This document shows positions 37,045 to 45,659 of a stretch of 64,000 nt of DNA, piece by piece. The notes below the pieces were generated by a model. The model was not told where the DNA came from, did no database searches, and saw nothing but the letters and a program-made list of their open reading frames with translations. Each line of letters opens with the position of its first letter. Positions within the stretch are counted from its first letter, which is position 1. The DNA is from an uncultured Gemmiger sp. (GTDB lineage: Bacteria; Bacillota; Clostridia; Oscillospirales; Ruminococcaceae): assembly GCA_944386225.1 (NCBI GenBank), contig CALXAH010000014.1, positions 1 through 64,000 on the forward strand. The letters run 5' to 3'. The translations under genes were made by a program, and so were the position numbers.

Positions 37045-38319
37045 TTATTCGGCCAGCAGTTTTTCCACTGTAGCCAGCCGCACGCAGATGCACAGCAGCT
37101 GCGAAGCGGTGCGCAGCTCATCCAGCTGCGGATAGGTGGGGGCGATGCGCAGGTGGTTGTCCTTCGGGTCGATGCCGTAGGGGAACGCCGCGCCCGCGCC
37201 GGTGAGCACCACGCCCGCTTCCTTGCACAGCTGCACGGTACGCTTGGCGCAGCCCTCCTGCAGGTACAGGCTGATGAAGTAGCCGCCCTTGGGATCGGTC
37301 CAGCGGGCGATCTTGCCGCAGCTGGACAGCTGCTCGGCAAAGGTCTGCTTGACCAGGTTGAACTTGGGCTCCAGGATGGCACGGTGCTTTTTCATGTGCT
37401 CCAGCACGCCCTGGCGGTTCTTGAGGAACTGCACATGGCGCAGCTGGTTCATCTTGTCGTAGCTGATGATCATGGGCACCATGTTGGAGGTGATGTGCCG
37501 GATGTTGATGTCGCTGGCCGCCACCGCCGCCACGCCCGCGCCCGGGTAGGTGATCTTGCTGGTGGAGCAGAACATCAGCGGACGCTGGGGATTGCCCGCC
37601 CGCTTGCAGGCCTCCAGGATGTTGGGGATCTCGATCTGCTCGTCGGTCAGGTGATGGACGCAGTAGGCGTCGTCCCAGATGATCTTGAAGTCCGGGGCGG
37701 CGGTGCGCATCCGGGCCAGACGGGCCACCGTCTCGCTGCTGTACACGTAGCCGTCCGGGTTGGAATAGACCGGCACGCACCAGATGCCCTTGATGGTTTC
37801 GTCCTCGCGCACCAGCTGCTCCACCATGTCCATATCCGGGCCGTCCTCCCGCATGGGCACCGACAGCATCTGGAAACCGAAGTATTCGGTCACCCGGAAA
37901 TGCCGGTCATAGCCCGGGGTGGGGCACAAAAACTTGATGCTGTTGAAGAAACGCCAGGGACGGATGCTGTCCACAAAGCCGGCACGCCAGCCCAGGTCGA
38001 TCAGATAGTACATCATGGCCAGGGAGGAGTTGCCGCAGACAATGACCTCTTCCGGGGTAACGCCCAGCAGGTCGGCAAAGAAACGCCGGGCCTCGGGCAT
38101 ACCGGCCAGCAGGCCGTAGTTGCGGGCGTCCACACCGTCCTCGCCGATGTAGTTGTCCATGTGCAGCATTTCCTTGGACAGATCCAGCTGCTCGGGGCAG
38201 GGCTTGCCGCGGGACATGTCCAGCTTGAGGCCCTGTGCCTTGTAGGACTCATACTCCCCCAGCAGACGGGCACGTTCCGCTTCCAGCTGGGCGCGATCCA
38301 TTGCAAAGTAATCCGCCAT
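37045..38319 (-). CDS. PLP-dependent aminotransferase, AspT-like (PF12897 type)
   Basis: A 424-aa fold-type I aminotransferase. Key regions: SRGKPCPEQLDLS near the N-terminus, CGNSSLAMMYYL, WCVPVYSNPDGYVYS, WDDAYCVHHL, and the PLP lysine in STSKITYPGAGVA. This is the Pfam PF12897 group, whose members include aspartate aminotransferases; the amino donor here is not certain. Two adjacent ATGs are possible; the one at 38317-38319 has better spacing to AAGGG. It probably shares a transcript with secDF. Confidence 0.85.
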   Translation of the reverse strand: MADYFAMDRAQLEAERARLLGEYESYKAQGLKLDMSRGKPCPEQLDLSKEMLHMDNYIGEDGVDARNYGLLAGMPEARRFFADLLGVTPEEVIVCGNSSLAMMYYLIDLGWRAGFVDSIRPWRFFNSIKFLCPTPGYDRHFRVTEYFGFQMLSVPMREDGPDMDMVEQLVREDETIKGIWCVPVYSNPDGYVYSSETVARLARMRTAAPDFKIIWDDAYCVHHLTDEQIEIPNILEACKRAGNPQRPLMFCSTSKITYPGAGVAAVAASDINIRHITSNMVPMIISYDKMNQLRHVQFLKNRQGVLEHMKKHRAILEPKFNLVKQTFAEQLSSCGKIARWTDPKGGYFISLYLQEGCAKRTVQLCKEAGVVLTGAGAAFPYGIDPKDNHLRIAPTYPQLDELRTASQLLCICVRLATVEKLLAE

Positions 38320-38410
38320 AATCATCTTTCCCTTCTACAATCAGATTCTTTTCCCACTCTATGCACGTACGCCCGTCCGCGTTTAGGCCCGCGGCCGAGC
38401 GTACCCGCTT

Positions 38411-38439
38411 ATTATAGTACAATTCCCGCCGGGAAACAA
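38411..38439 (-). promoter_or_regulatory. Promoter of the aminotransferase-secDF operon
   Basis: Minus strand TTGTTT (38434-38439), 17 bp, TATAAT (38411-38416). Confidence 0.7.
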
Positions 38440-38464
38440 GCATTTATGCCGCCTTTTTGCAAAA

Positions 38465-38501
38465 TCGACCCCCGCGGCCGGTGTTTGCCGCGGAGGTCGG
38501 T
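38465..38501 (-). terminator. uraA terminator
   Basis: CGACCTCCGCGG/CCGCGGGGGTCG stem, one mismatch, followed by TTTT on the minus strand; 15 bp past the uraA stop. Confidence 0.75.
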
Positions 38502-38515
38502 TGCATTTTGCGGGA

Positions 38516-39856
38516 TCAGACCTTCATATTCAGGCCCTGCTCGCCTTTTTCGGTGTTGTCGAATTCATAATCGTTGCCGGGCAGCACCGCGTTCAGCACG
38601 ATGCCCAGGATGGCGGCAATGGCCAGGCCGGACAGGCTGATGGTCAGCTCAGCGCTCTGGTACAGGGGCAGGCCGTTGGGATAGGCGCTGTTGAAGCCCA
38701 GGGCGCTGACCAGGATGACCGCCGCGATGATCAGGTTGCGGCTGTTGGTGAAGTCCACCCGGTTTTCCACCACGTTGCGCACACCGATGGCGGAGATCAT
38801 GCCGTACAGGATAAAGGAGATGCCGCCCACGATGGCGGAAGGCACGGTGTTGATCGCCGCGCCCAGCTTGGGGCAGAAGCTCATCAGGATGGCAAAGCAG
38901 GCGGCAATCCGCATGACCAGCGGGTCATAGATGCGGGTCAGAGCCAGCACGCCGGTATTCTCGCCGTAGGTGGTGTTGGCAGGGCCGCCCAGGATGCCGG
39001 CCAGGCTGGTGGCCAGACCGTCACCCAGCAGGGTGCGGTTCAGGCCCGGATCGCGGATGTAGTTCTTGCCGGTGGTGGCGCTGATGGCGGCCACGTCGCC
39101 GATGTGCTCCATCATGGTAGCCAGGGCGATGGGCATGATGGTGAGGATAGCGGAAATGTCAAACTTGGCCATGGCGCTGGTGGTAACAGGGATGCCGAAC
39201 CAGTCGGCAGCGGCGATGGCGGCAAAGTCCACCCGGCCCATGACCAGGGCGGCCACGTAGGACACCACCACACCGATCAGGATGGGCAGGATCTTGACCA
39301 TGCCCTTGCCCCAGATGTTGCAGACCACCACGGTGCCCAGGGCGATCAGGGCCAGCACCCAGTCGGACGAGCAGTTCTGGATGGCGGAGGGGGCCAGGAT
39401 CAGGCCGATGGCAATGATGATGGGGCCGGTAACCACCGGCGGGAAGAACCGCATGATCCGGCGCACGCCGAAGGCGGTGATCAGGCCGCTCATGACCAGG
39501 TACAGCAGGCCGGCCGCCACCACGCCGCCGCAGGCGTAGGGCAGCATCTCGGTGTTGGGGATGGTCAGGTTGCCGCTTTCATCCGCCAGCATGGGGGCCA
39601 CAATGCCGAAGCCGCCCAGAAACGCAAAGGACGAGCCCAGGAACGCGGGCACCTTGCCGCCGGTGATAAAGTGGAACAGCAGCGTGCCCAGGCCCGCGCA
39701 CAGCAGGGTGGTGGAAACGCTCAGACCGGTGAGCAGCGGCACCAGCACGGTGGCGCCGAACATGGCAAAGGTGTGCTGCAGGCCCAGCACCAGGGTTTTG
39801 CCCGCGCCCAGTTCCCGCACATTATAAATGGCGGTGATCTCGTTTTGTTTCTGCAT
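38516..39856 (-). CDS. uraA: Uracil permease, UraA/NCS2 family
   Basis: A 446-aa transporter with about 14 membrane segments. LVLGLQHTFAMFGATVLVP, EHIGDVAAIS and GGPANTTYGENTGVLALTRI are NCS2 uracil-permease motifs (the last is close to UraA rather than xanthine permeases). It imports uracil with protons. RBS GAGGAG. It follows a 200-base leader with a small ORF and a terminator, so expression is probably attenuated. Confidence 0.93.
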   Translation of the reverse strand: MQKQNEITAIYNVRELGAGKTLVLGLQHTFAMFGATVLVPLLTGLSVSTTLLCAGLGTLLFHFITGGKVPAFLGSSFAFLGGFGIVAPMLADESGNLTIPNTEMLPYACGGVVAAGLLYLVMSGLITAFGVRRIMRFFPPVVTGPIIIAIGLILAPSAIQNCSSDWVLALIALGTVVVCNIWGKGMVKILPILIGVVVSYVAALVMGRVDFAAIAAADWFGIPVTTSAMAKFDISAILTIMPIALATMMEHIGDVAAISATTGKNYIRDPGLNRTLLGDGLATSLAGILGGPANTTYGENTGVLALTRIYDPLVMRIAACFAILMSFCPKLGAAINTVPSAIVGGISFILYGMISAIGVRNVVENRVDFTNSRNLIIAAVILVSALGFNSAYPNGLPLYQSAELTISLSGLAIAAILGIVLNAVLPGNDYEFDNTEKGEQGLNMKV

Positions 39857-39916
39857 GGAAGTTCTCCTCTCCTCTTCACATCTCTATCGCAGCTGCCCAA
39901 GCGACAGGTACGCCAT

Positions 39917-39950
39917 AAAAAAGGCACCGCCCCGAAAGAGGCGATGCCTT
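39917..39950 (-). terminator. Leader terminator upstream of uraA (attenuator)
   Basis: AAGGCATCGCC/GGCGGTGCCTT stem with TTTTTT directly after, on the minus strand, 60 bp before the uraA start. It begins only 8 nt after the stop of the leader ORF. A termination signal between promoter and gene with no other gene implies conditional read-through. Confidence 0.85.
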
Positions 39951-39957
39951 GCAGCGA

Positions 39958-40035
39958 TTAAGTAAGAAAAGCGGAAACAAAGCCGCCCCGGGCGGCCAGA
40001 AAACGGGACAGGCGCATACCGGTATTCTTCCGCAT
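39958..40035 (-). CDS. Putative 25-aa uraA leader peptide
   Basis: An ORF of 25 codons from ATG at 40033-40035 (GGAAGGGGG upstream) to TAA at 39958-39960. It begins MRKNTGMRLSRFLAARG and ends FVSAFLT. An inner ATG gives a 19-aa form. It lies between the uraA promoter and the attenuator, and ends just before the terminator stem, so translation could set terminator formation as in leader-peptide attenuation. It has no run of one amino acid. A GCCGCCC/GGGCGGC stem lies inside the ORF. Confidence 0.55.
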   Translation of the reverse strand: MRKNTGMRLSRFLAARGGFVSAFLT

Positions 40036-40067
40036 GGCGCGCGCCCCCTTCCGCTCAAATTTTTACC

Positions 40068-40096
40068 ATCATACCAGAAAGCGGGGCGGGATGCAA
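40068..40096 (-). promoter_or_regulatory. uraA promoter
   Basis: Minus strand TTGCAT (40091-40096), 17 bp, TATGAT (40068-40073) with TGG before the -10. Start of transcription is expected near 40061, some 200 bases before uraA. Confidence 0.75.
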
Positions 40097-40124
40097 GACC
40101 CCGTGCCCGCTTTTTTACAGGAAG

Positions 40125-40451
40125 TTACAAGCAACGGATCAGCAGCATATACAGCAGCGTACCGCCGGCGATGCTGAGCAGGGTGTTGCGCCGCCACAGG
40201 TGCAGCGCCACCGTGGCCGCCCCCGCCGCCAGCGCCGGAACCCAGCCGGACAAGGCGGCAAAGGATGTGCCCCGCAGACAATAAACCACCAGAATGGCCA
40301 TGACCGCGGGCGGCAGACGTTCGCCCAGGCGGCGCACCAGGGCGGGCGGCTGCCCACCCCGGCCCAGCGCCAGAAACGGCAACGCCCGCAAAGCAATGGT
40401 CACCCCGGCGCAGACCAGGATCAGCAACAGCGTGTGCAGTTCAGCTTTCAT
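40125..40451 (-). CDS. azlD: AzlD-family branched-chain amino acid exporter subunit
   Basis: A 108-aa protein with four membrane segments; ALRALPFLALG is the AzlD signature. It works with AzlC to export branched-chain amino acids or analogues. The ATG at 40449-40451 with GAGGAGG upstream overlaps the azlC end by 11 bp, showing coupling. Confidence 0.88.
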   Translation of the reverse strand: MKAELHTLLLILVCAGVTIALRALPFLALGRGGQPPALVRRLGERLPPAVMAILVVYCLRGTSFAALSGWVPALAAGAATVALHLWRRNTLLSIAGGTLLYMLLIRCL

Positions 40452-41136
40452 GGCGCGCCTCCTCTTTGTCATTCCGGCCGCCGGGAATCAGCAGCGCCGC
40501 CGCCAGCAGCATGGCCGGGATAATGAACCGGTCCTGCCCCAGCACCAGCAGGCAGACAAGCCCCGCCGCCAGCCCGATCAGGGCAGGCCGGTGCCGGCGG
40601 GCGGCCAGCCACTGTTCGGTGAAGATCACCAGAAACAGCGCGGTCATGGCGAAGTCGATGCCGGTAGCATCAAAAGGCAGGCTGGCCCCCAGCACCCCGC
40701 CCAGCACCGAGCCGGCCACCCAGTACAGTTGATCCAGCGCGCTGATCAGCAACAGGGTGCGGTCTGGGTCCAGGCCCGGTGGGGTCTGCTCGCTGCACAG
40801 CAGCGAATAGGTCTCGTCGGTCAGGGAGAACACCATATAGGGGCAGGCTTTGCCCATGGCGCGGAACCGTTCCAGAAAGGTGACCCCATAAAACAGATGC
40901 CGCCCATTGACCGCCAGAGTCATCAGCGCGGTGGCCAGCACCCCGGCCCCGCCGGTGATCAGCCCCACCAGCGCAAACTGCATCGAACCCGCGTAGACGA
41001 TCACGCTGATCAGCAGCGCCCAGGGCCAGCCGTAGCCCGCCTGGCTGAGCAGCACCCCGAACGCCACCCCCAGAAACACATAGCCGCAGAATACCGGCAG
41101 GGTGCGGCGCAGCGCATAGCGCAGTTCCTGCTTCAT
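40441..41136 (-). CDS. azlC: AzlC-family branched-chain amino acid transporter
   Basis: A 231-aa protein with about six to eight membrane segments. LPVFCGYVFLGVAFGVLL, YAGSMQFALVGL and NGRHLFYGVTF are AzlC motifs. RBS AAAAGGGGG. Located after tyrS, separated from it by a strong terminator, so it is transcribed either by read-through or from an undetected promoter. Confidence 0.92.
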   Translation of the reverse strand: MKQELRYALRRTLPVFCGYVFLGVAFGVLLSQAGYGWPWALLISVIVYAGSMQFALVGLITGGAGVLATALMTLAVNGRHLFYGVTFLERFRAMGKACPYMVFSLTDETYSLLCSEQTPPGLDPDRTLLLISALDQLYWVAGSVLGGVLGASLPFDATGIDFAMTALFLVIFTEQWLAARRHRPALIGLAAGLVCLLVLGQDRFIIPAMLLAAALLIPGGRNDKEEARHES

Positions 41137-41153
41137 CCCTTTTCCCCCTTTTG

Positions 41154-41186
41154 AAAAGCACCCGGAGATGCGCTCTCCGGGTGCTG
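41154..41186 (-). terminator. tyrS terminator
   Basis: AGCACCCGGAGA/TCTCCGGGTGCT perfect stem with TTTTC on the minus strand, right after the tyrS stop. Confidence 0.8.
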
Positions 41187-41190
41187 GTTT

Positions 41191-42423
41191 TTACAGCTGA
41201 ACCTTGTGGTAGACCTTCTTGCCTTTCTTGACCACAACGCCGCCGCGCAGGGCTTCCTCCGCAACGGTCAGGGTCGGATCGGTGACCTTTTCGCCGTCCA
41301 GCAGGATGCCGCCCTGGGCGATCAGCTGCCGGGCTTCCCGCTTGCTGGGCACCAGCCCCGCCGCCAGCAGCAGATCCAGCACGCCGATCTTGCCGTCGGT
41401 CAGCCGGTCAGCGGTAAGGGTGGTGGAGGGCATATGATCCGCGTCGGCCGCGCCGCTGAACAGGCTGCGGGCGGTGGCCAGCGCCTTGTCGGCCTCCTCC
41501 TTGCTGTGCACCAGGCTGGTCAGCTCGTAGGCCAGCTTCTCCTTGGCGGCGTTGATGGACTTGCCGTCGTGAACATCGATGGCCTCGATCTCGTCCAGAT
41601 CCACGCTGGTCAGCAGGCGCAGGCAGTTCTGAACCTCGGCGTCGTCGATGTTGCGCCAGTACTGGAAGAACTCGTAGGGGCTGGTCTTTTCGGGATCCAG
41701 CCACACGGCGCCCTTCTCGGTCTTGCCCATCTTCTTGCCCTCCCGGGTGGTGAGCAGGGTGAAGGTCAGGCCGTAGACCTCCCGCTGGTCGCAGCGGCGG
41801 TTCAGTTCCACGCCGCCGATGATGTTGCTCCACTGGTCGTTGCCGCCGAACTCCATCTTGCAGCCGGTGTCGCGGGCCAGCTTCAGGAAGTCGTAGCTCT
41901 GCATGAGCATGTAGTTGAACTCAATGAAGGAAAGTCCACGCTCCAGACGGGTGCGGAAGCACTCGGCGGTGAGCATCTTGTTCACCGAGAAGTGCACACC
42001 GATCTCCCGCAGGAAATCGATGTAGTTCAGGTTCAGCAGCCAGTCGGCGTTGTCCATCATCAGGGCCTTGCCCTCGCTGAAATCCACAAACTTGCTCATC
42101 TGACGGCGGAAGCAGTCCGCGTTGTGCTGGATGTCCTCCCGGGTGAGCATCTTGCGCATATCGGTCTTGCCGGTGGGGTCACCCACCATGGTGGTGCCGC
42201 CGCCCAGCAGGGCGATGGGCCGGTGGCCGTAGTCCTGCATATGCTTCATGACCACCAGCTGCAAAAAATGGCCCACATGCAGGCTGTCGGCGGTGGCGTC
42301 AAAGCCCACGTAGAAGGTGACCTTCTCGCTGCCCAGCAGCTTGCGCACCGCTTCCTCGTCGGTGCACTGGGCCACCAGGCCGCGGTCTTTGAGCATGTCG
42401 AATACATTGTCGTAGGTTCTCAT
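41191..42423 (-). CDS. tyrS: Tyrosyl-tRNA synthetase
   Basis: A 410-aa class I synthetase. HVGHF is the HIGH motif, KMGKTEKGA the KMSKS-type loop, and the C-terminal S4-like RNA-binding domain begins about 345 ([22 protein letters not shown]). It charges tRNA-Tyr. RBS AGGAGGG lies upstream. Preceded by a T-box leader with UAC in the specifier position. Confidence 0.97.
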   Translation of the reverse strand: MRTYDNVFDMLKDRGLVAQCTDEEAVRKLLGSEKVTFYVGFDATADSLHVGHFLQLVVMKHMQDYGHRPIALLGGGTTMVGDPTGKTDMRKMLTREDIQHNADCFRRQMSKFVDFSEGKALMMDNADWLLNLNYIDFLREIGVHFSVNKMLTAECFRTRLERGLSFIEFNYMLMQSYDFLKLARDTGCKMEFGGNDQWSNIIGGVELNRRCDQREVYGLTFTLLTTREGKKMGKTEKGAVWLDPEKTSPYEFFQYWRNIDDAEVQNCLRLLTSVDLDEIEAIDVHDGKSINAAKEKLAYELTSLVHSKEEADKALATARSLFSGAADADHMPSTTLTADRLTDGKIGVLDLLLAAGLVPSKREARQLIAQGGILLDGEKVTDPTLTVAEEALRGGVVVKKGKKVYHKVQL

Positions 42424-42722
42424 GGTTTACCCTCCTGTTTTTTGCGGCAAACGGCGCAAAAAACGCCCTCTGCCAATGTGAATTGGCAGAGGGCGGACAG
42501 TTCCGCGGTACCACCTCTGTTCACCGGCGCCTCACGGCGACGGCCTCACGGGTGCAGACAACACCCTAGCGCTGTAACGTGCGCACACGGCCCGGCCTAC
42601 TGTTGGTTCAGCCTGCTGCTCCGGGATGTATTCCCCCGCCCACGCGCCGCTCTTTTCACCAGCCAGAGCTTCTCTGTACCGCGTGGATGGCGAGGTACTG
42701 GTTCCCTTCCCCGCATTTAATA
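42424..42722 (-). promoter_or_regulatory. Tyrosine T-box leader of tyrS
   Basis: The T-box core AGGTGGTACCGCGGAA is at 42502-42517 (minus strand), which base-pairs with the NCCA end of uncharged tRNA. It is followed by the terminator at 42458-42495. In stem I the sequence GGAATACATC contains a UAC (Tyr) specifier at 42628-42630, fitting the gene. Uncharged tRNA-Tyr should promote read-through. Confidence 0.93.
42458..42495 (-). terminator. T-box terminator
   Basis: CGCCCTCTGCCAAT/ATTGGCAGAGGGCG stem with a TTTTTT run on the minus strand, between the T-box core and the tyrS ribosome site. The T-box sequence upstream can form the competing antiterminator. Confidence 0.92.
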
Positions 42723-42728
42723 GTACAC

Positions 42729-42757
42729 AGTTTACCGCCATCAAAGGGTTTTGTCAA
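42729..42757 (-). promoter_or_regulatory. tyrS promoter
   Basis: Consensus TTGACA (42752-42757), 17 bp, TAAACT (42729-42734) on the minus strand. It directly abuts the divergent radical SAM promoter. Confidence 0.85.
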
Positions 42758-42762
42758 GCCTT

Positions 42763-42791
42763 TTGCGCCGCAGGGCCGGATATGGTATAGT
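42763..42791 (+). promoter_or_regulatory. Promoter of the radical SAM / membrane protein operon
   Basis: TTGCGC (42763-42768), 17 bp, TATAGT (42786-42791) preceded by TGG. Five bases separate its -35 from the divergent tyrS -35. Confidence 0.65.
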
Positions 42792-42826
42792 AATAGGGAT
42801 TTACGACTGTCCGGGAGGGATCGGTT

Positions 42827-43708
42827 TTGGGATGTGAACTTTGCCCCCGCCGCTGCGGGGCCGACCGCACAAGGCAGGCCGGGTACTGCGGGGCGGGCAG
42901 CGCCCTGCGGGTAGCCCGGGCAGCGCTGCATTTCTGGGAGGAGCCCTGCATCAGCGGCACCCGGGGCAGCGGCACGGTGTTTTTCAGCGGCTGCCCGCTG
43001 AAGTGCTGCTACTGCCAGAACTGGAAGATCAGCGCCGAGGGATTCGGCAAGGAGATCCCGCCCGAAAGGCTGACCGAAATCTTTCTGGAACTGCAGGCCA
43101 AAGGAGCCCACAATCTGAACCTGGTGACCGCCACCCCCTGGCTGGAGTGGATCCTGCCCGCCCTGGACGAGGCCCGGCGGCGGGGCTGCACCCTGCCGGT
43201 GGTATACAACACCGGCGGTTACGAAACACTGGAAACGGTGGAGCGGCTGGCCCCCTATGTGGATATCTGGCTGGCGGACGTGAAGTATGTGTCGCCGGTG
43301 CTTTCGCGGGAATATTCCGGCGCGGCGGACTATTTTGCCGTGTGCCGGCAGGCGGTTACCCGGATGCTGGAACTTGCCGGGGCGCCGGTGTACGATGAGG
43401 CAGGCATTCTGCAAAGAGGCGTGATTCTGCGTCATCTGGCCCTGCCTGGCTGCCTGGAGGATTCCAAAGCGGTACTGGACTGGATGGCCGCTCTGCCGAA
43501 GGGCAGCTTTATCCCCAGCCTGATGAGCCAGTACACCCCCTTTTACAAGGCGGCGGAGCACAAGAATCTGCGGCGGCGCATCAGCACCTGGGAGTACCGC
43601 CAGGTGATCGGCCGGGCGGTGGATCTGGGGCTGACCGAGGGCTATATGCAGGAAAAAAGCAGCGCGCGGGAGGAGTACACCCCGCCGTTTGATCTGGAGG
43701 GCGTATGA
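42827..43708 (+). CDS. Radical SAM protein of the PflX/COG1313 type
   Basis: A 293-aa radical SAM enzyme. The iron-sulfur motif is in SGCPLKCCYCQNW (CxxxCxxC, about residues 55-62). An N-terminal cysteine cluster (CELCPRRC) may hold another metal site. It belongs to the family annotated as putative pyruvate formate-lyase activating enzymes, but no glycyl-radical enzyme gene is near and its true substrate is unknown. Start is TTG with GGGAGGG upstream; no ATG start is open. It overlaps the next gene by four bases. Confidence 0.85.
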   Translation: MGCELCPRRCGADRTRQAGYCGAGSALRVARAALHFWEEPCISGTRGSGTVFFSGCPLKCCYCQNWKISAEGFGKEIPPERLTEIFLELQAKGAHNLNLVTATPWLEWILPALDEARRRGCTLPVVYNTGGYETLETVERLAPYVDIWLADVKYVSPVLSREYSGAADYFAVCRQAVTRMLELAGAPVYDEAGILQRGVILRHLALPGCLEDSKAVLDWMAALPKGSFIPSLMSQYTPFYKAAEHKNLRRRISTWEYRQVIGRAVDLGLTEGYMQEKSSAREEYTPPFDLEGV

Positions 43709-45600
43709 ACACCATGAGTTTTGTGGGCGCGGCGGCCAGCCTTGTGTATCTGGCGCTGTTCTGGTGGTGCGGCTGGGCACTGGCCCGGCGGGCGCTGCCC
43801 CGGGACGGGGCGGAGGTACTGCTGCCGTTGAGCGGGGCGTTCTGCACGGCCCTGCTGGCAGGGCTGCCCGCTGTGTTTGCGCTGGGGCTGGGCTTTACGC
43901 TGCCGGCGGTGCTGGCGGCGGGGGCCGCGGCGCTGGGGCTGGGGCTGTGGGCGACACTAAGCCGCAAACAGCCCGCCATGCCCCGGCCCGGCAAGGATCT
44001 GGCGGCGCTGCTGGCCTGCGTGCTGCCGCTGCTGGCGGTGACCCTGTGGCTGCTGCACACCCATGTGCTGCTGGCCCGGGACGGTGCTTACTGGTGCGGC
44101 CAGAGCACCTACGGCGATCTGCCCATGCACCTGGCCTTCATCAAGAGCATTGCGGTGCGGGGGCAGTTTCCGCCCATCTATCCCCTGCTCAGCGGCAGCG
44201 AGGCCTTCGGCTACCCCTATCTGAGCGAAACGGTGAGCAGTGTTTTCCTGCTGACCGGCGCCTCCCTGAAAGCCGCCTATATTCTGCCCTGTATTCCGGC
44301 GCTGGTGTCGGTGTTCGGCAGCCTGTGGGCGCTGGGCCGGTCGGTGCTGGGCGGGCGCGGCCCGGCCAGCCTGGCTTACTGGCTGTTTTTCATGGGCAGC
44401 GGGTTCGGGTTTGTGTATTTTCTCGGCGGCGGATGGGAGAACTTTACACGCATCTTTACCGCCTACTACGAGACCCCTACCAACTATGTGGAGGAAAACA
44501 TCCGCTGGGTAAACCCCATTGCCGATCTGCTGGTGCCCCAGCGGGCCACCCTGTTCGGCTGGGCGGTGGGTTTTGCCTGTGTGTATCTGCTGTGGCGGTT
44601 TGCCTGGATGGGTGAGCGGCGGCTGTGGGGCTGGCTGTGGCTGCTGGCCGCGCCGCTGCCTTTGCTGCAGGCCCACGCGGCGCTGGTGCTGGTGATCCTG
44701 GCCGGGGCCGGGTTTGTGTTTGCGCTGATCCGCGACCCCCGCACCAAAGCGGCGGTACTGCCCTGGCTGGCCTGGGCGGGGGCGCAGGCGGTGGTGTGGA
44801 TTCCGCTGGTGTTCACCCAACTGATGACCGGCGGGCAGACCGGCGGCAGCTTCTTCCGCTGGCACTGGAACTGGGCCAACGAAGGAGACAATTATTTCTG
44901 GTTTTATATCAAGAACATCGGCCTGGTATATCTGCTGATCCTGCCCGGGTTTCTGTGGGCGGGGCGCAAAATGCGGGAACTGTACGCCGGCGGGCTGGCC
45001 ATCCTGCTGCTGGCGGAGGTGATGCTGTTCCAGCCCAACCCTTACGACAACAACAAGCTGCTCTACTTCTGGCATCTGCTGAGCTGTCTGCTGGCGGCGG
45101 GGCTGGTCTGCGGGCTGGCGGCGAAGCTGCGGAAGAAGCCCGCCCGGGTGCTGCTGGTCAGCGTGGTGGTTCTGCTGGGCTGCGTGGGCAGCGTGCTCAC
45201 AGTAGGCCGGGAGTGGGTGAGCGAATACCAGCAGTTCGGCGCGGCGGAGGCCGCGGTGGGCAGCTATGTGGACGAAAACGCCCCGGCCGACGCAGTGTTC
45301 CTGACCGGCACCCAGCACCAGAACCCGGTGGCCAGCCTGGCCGGGCGGCAGATTGTATGCGGCTCGTCGCTGTATGTGTACTTTCACGGCAAGGACTATT
45401 ACGGTCAGGCAGAGCTGGTGCGCCAGCTGTACGAGCAGCCCAGCGAGGAGCTTCTGGCACAGCTGGGGGTGGATTTTGTGATGGTCGGCCCCTGGGAGCG
45501 CAGCGACTACACTGCCCTGGACGAGGATTTTTACCGAAGCCGGTACACGGTGTGGTATGAGGCGGACAGGTATAGCATTTACCGGATCACGGAATCGTAA
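43705..45600 (+). CDS. Large polytopic membrane protein, GT-C-like
   Basis: A 631-aa protein with about 12 membrane segments and a C-terminal soluble domain (about 510-631, YVDENAPADAVFLTGTQHQNPVASLAGRQIVCG). Outside loops carry GDLPMHLAFIKS, an acidic/His site, and PYLSETVSSVFLL. The layout resembles GT-C (PMT-like) glycosyltransferases, which use lipid-linked sugars, but I do not recognise the subfamily. Its ATG overlaps the radical SAM stop (ATGA), so both are translated together. Confidence 0.75.
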   Translation: MNTMSFVGAAASLVYLALFWWCGWALARRALPRDGAEVLLPLSGAFCTALLAGLPAVFALGLGFTLPAVLAAGAAALGLGLWATLSRKQPAMPRPGKDLAALLACVLPLLAVTLWLLHTHVLLARDGAYWCGQSTYGDLPMHLAFIKSIAVRGQFPPIYPLLSGSEAFGYPYLSETVSSVFLLTGASLKAAYILPCIPALVSVFGSLWALGRSVLGGRGPASLAYWLFFMGSGFGFVYFLGGGWENFTRIFTAYYETPTNYVEENIRWVNPIADLLVPQRATLFGWAVGFACVYLLWRFAWMGERRLWGWLWLLAAPLPLLQAHAALVLVILAGAGFVFALIRDPRTKAAVLPWLAWAGAQAVVWIPLVFTQLMTGGQTGGSFFRWHWNWANEGDNYFWFYIKNIGLVYLLILPGFLWAGRKMRELYAGGLAILLLAEVMLFQPNPYDNNKLLYFWHLLSCLLAAGLVCGLAAKLRKKPARVLLVSVVVLLGCVGSVLTVGREWVSEYQQFGAAEAAVGSYVDENAPADAVFLTGTQHQNPVASLAGRQIVCGSSLYVYFHGKDYYGQAELVRQLYEQPSEELLAQLGVDFVMVGPWERSDYTALDEDFYRSRYTVWYEADRYSIYRITES

Positions 45601-45640
45601 AAAACGCCTGTGCGGTGCATGGCATCGCACAGGCGTTTTC
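45600..45640. terminator. Bidirectional terminator, convergent genes
   Basis: AAAACGCCTGTGCG/CGCACAGGCGTTTT perfect stem with A/T runs on both sides, between the membrane protein gene and rnr. Confidence 0.9.
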
Positions 45641-45659
45641 TTGTTTTGGATAAAACGGG

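Noticed and set aside
34714..38640. A plus-strand frame of about 1300 codons opposite secDF and the aminotransferase
   Set aside because: Antisense shadow, very rich in Gln, His and Gly, no ribosome site and no recognisable domain.
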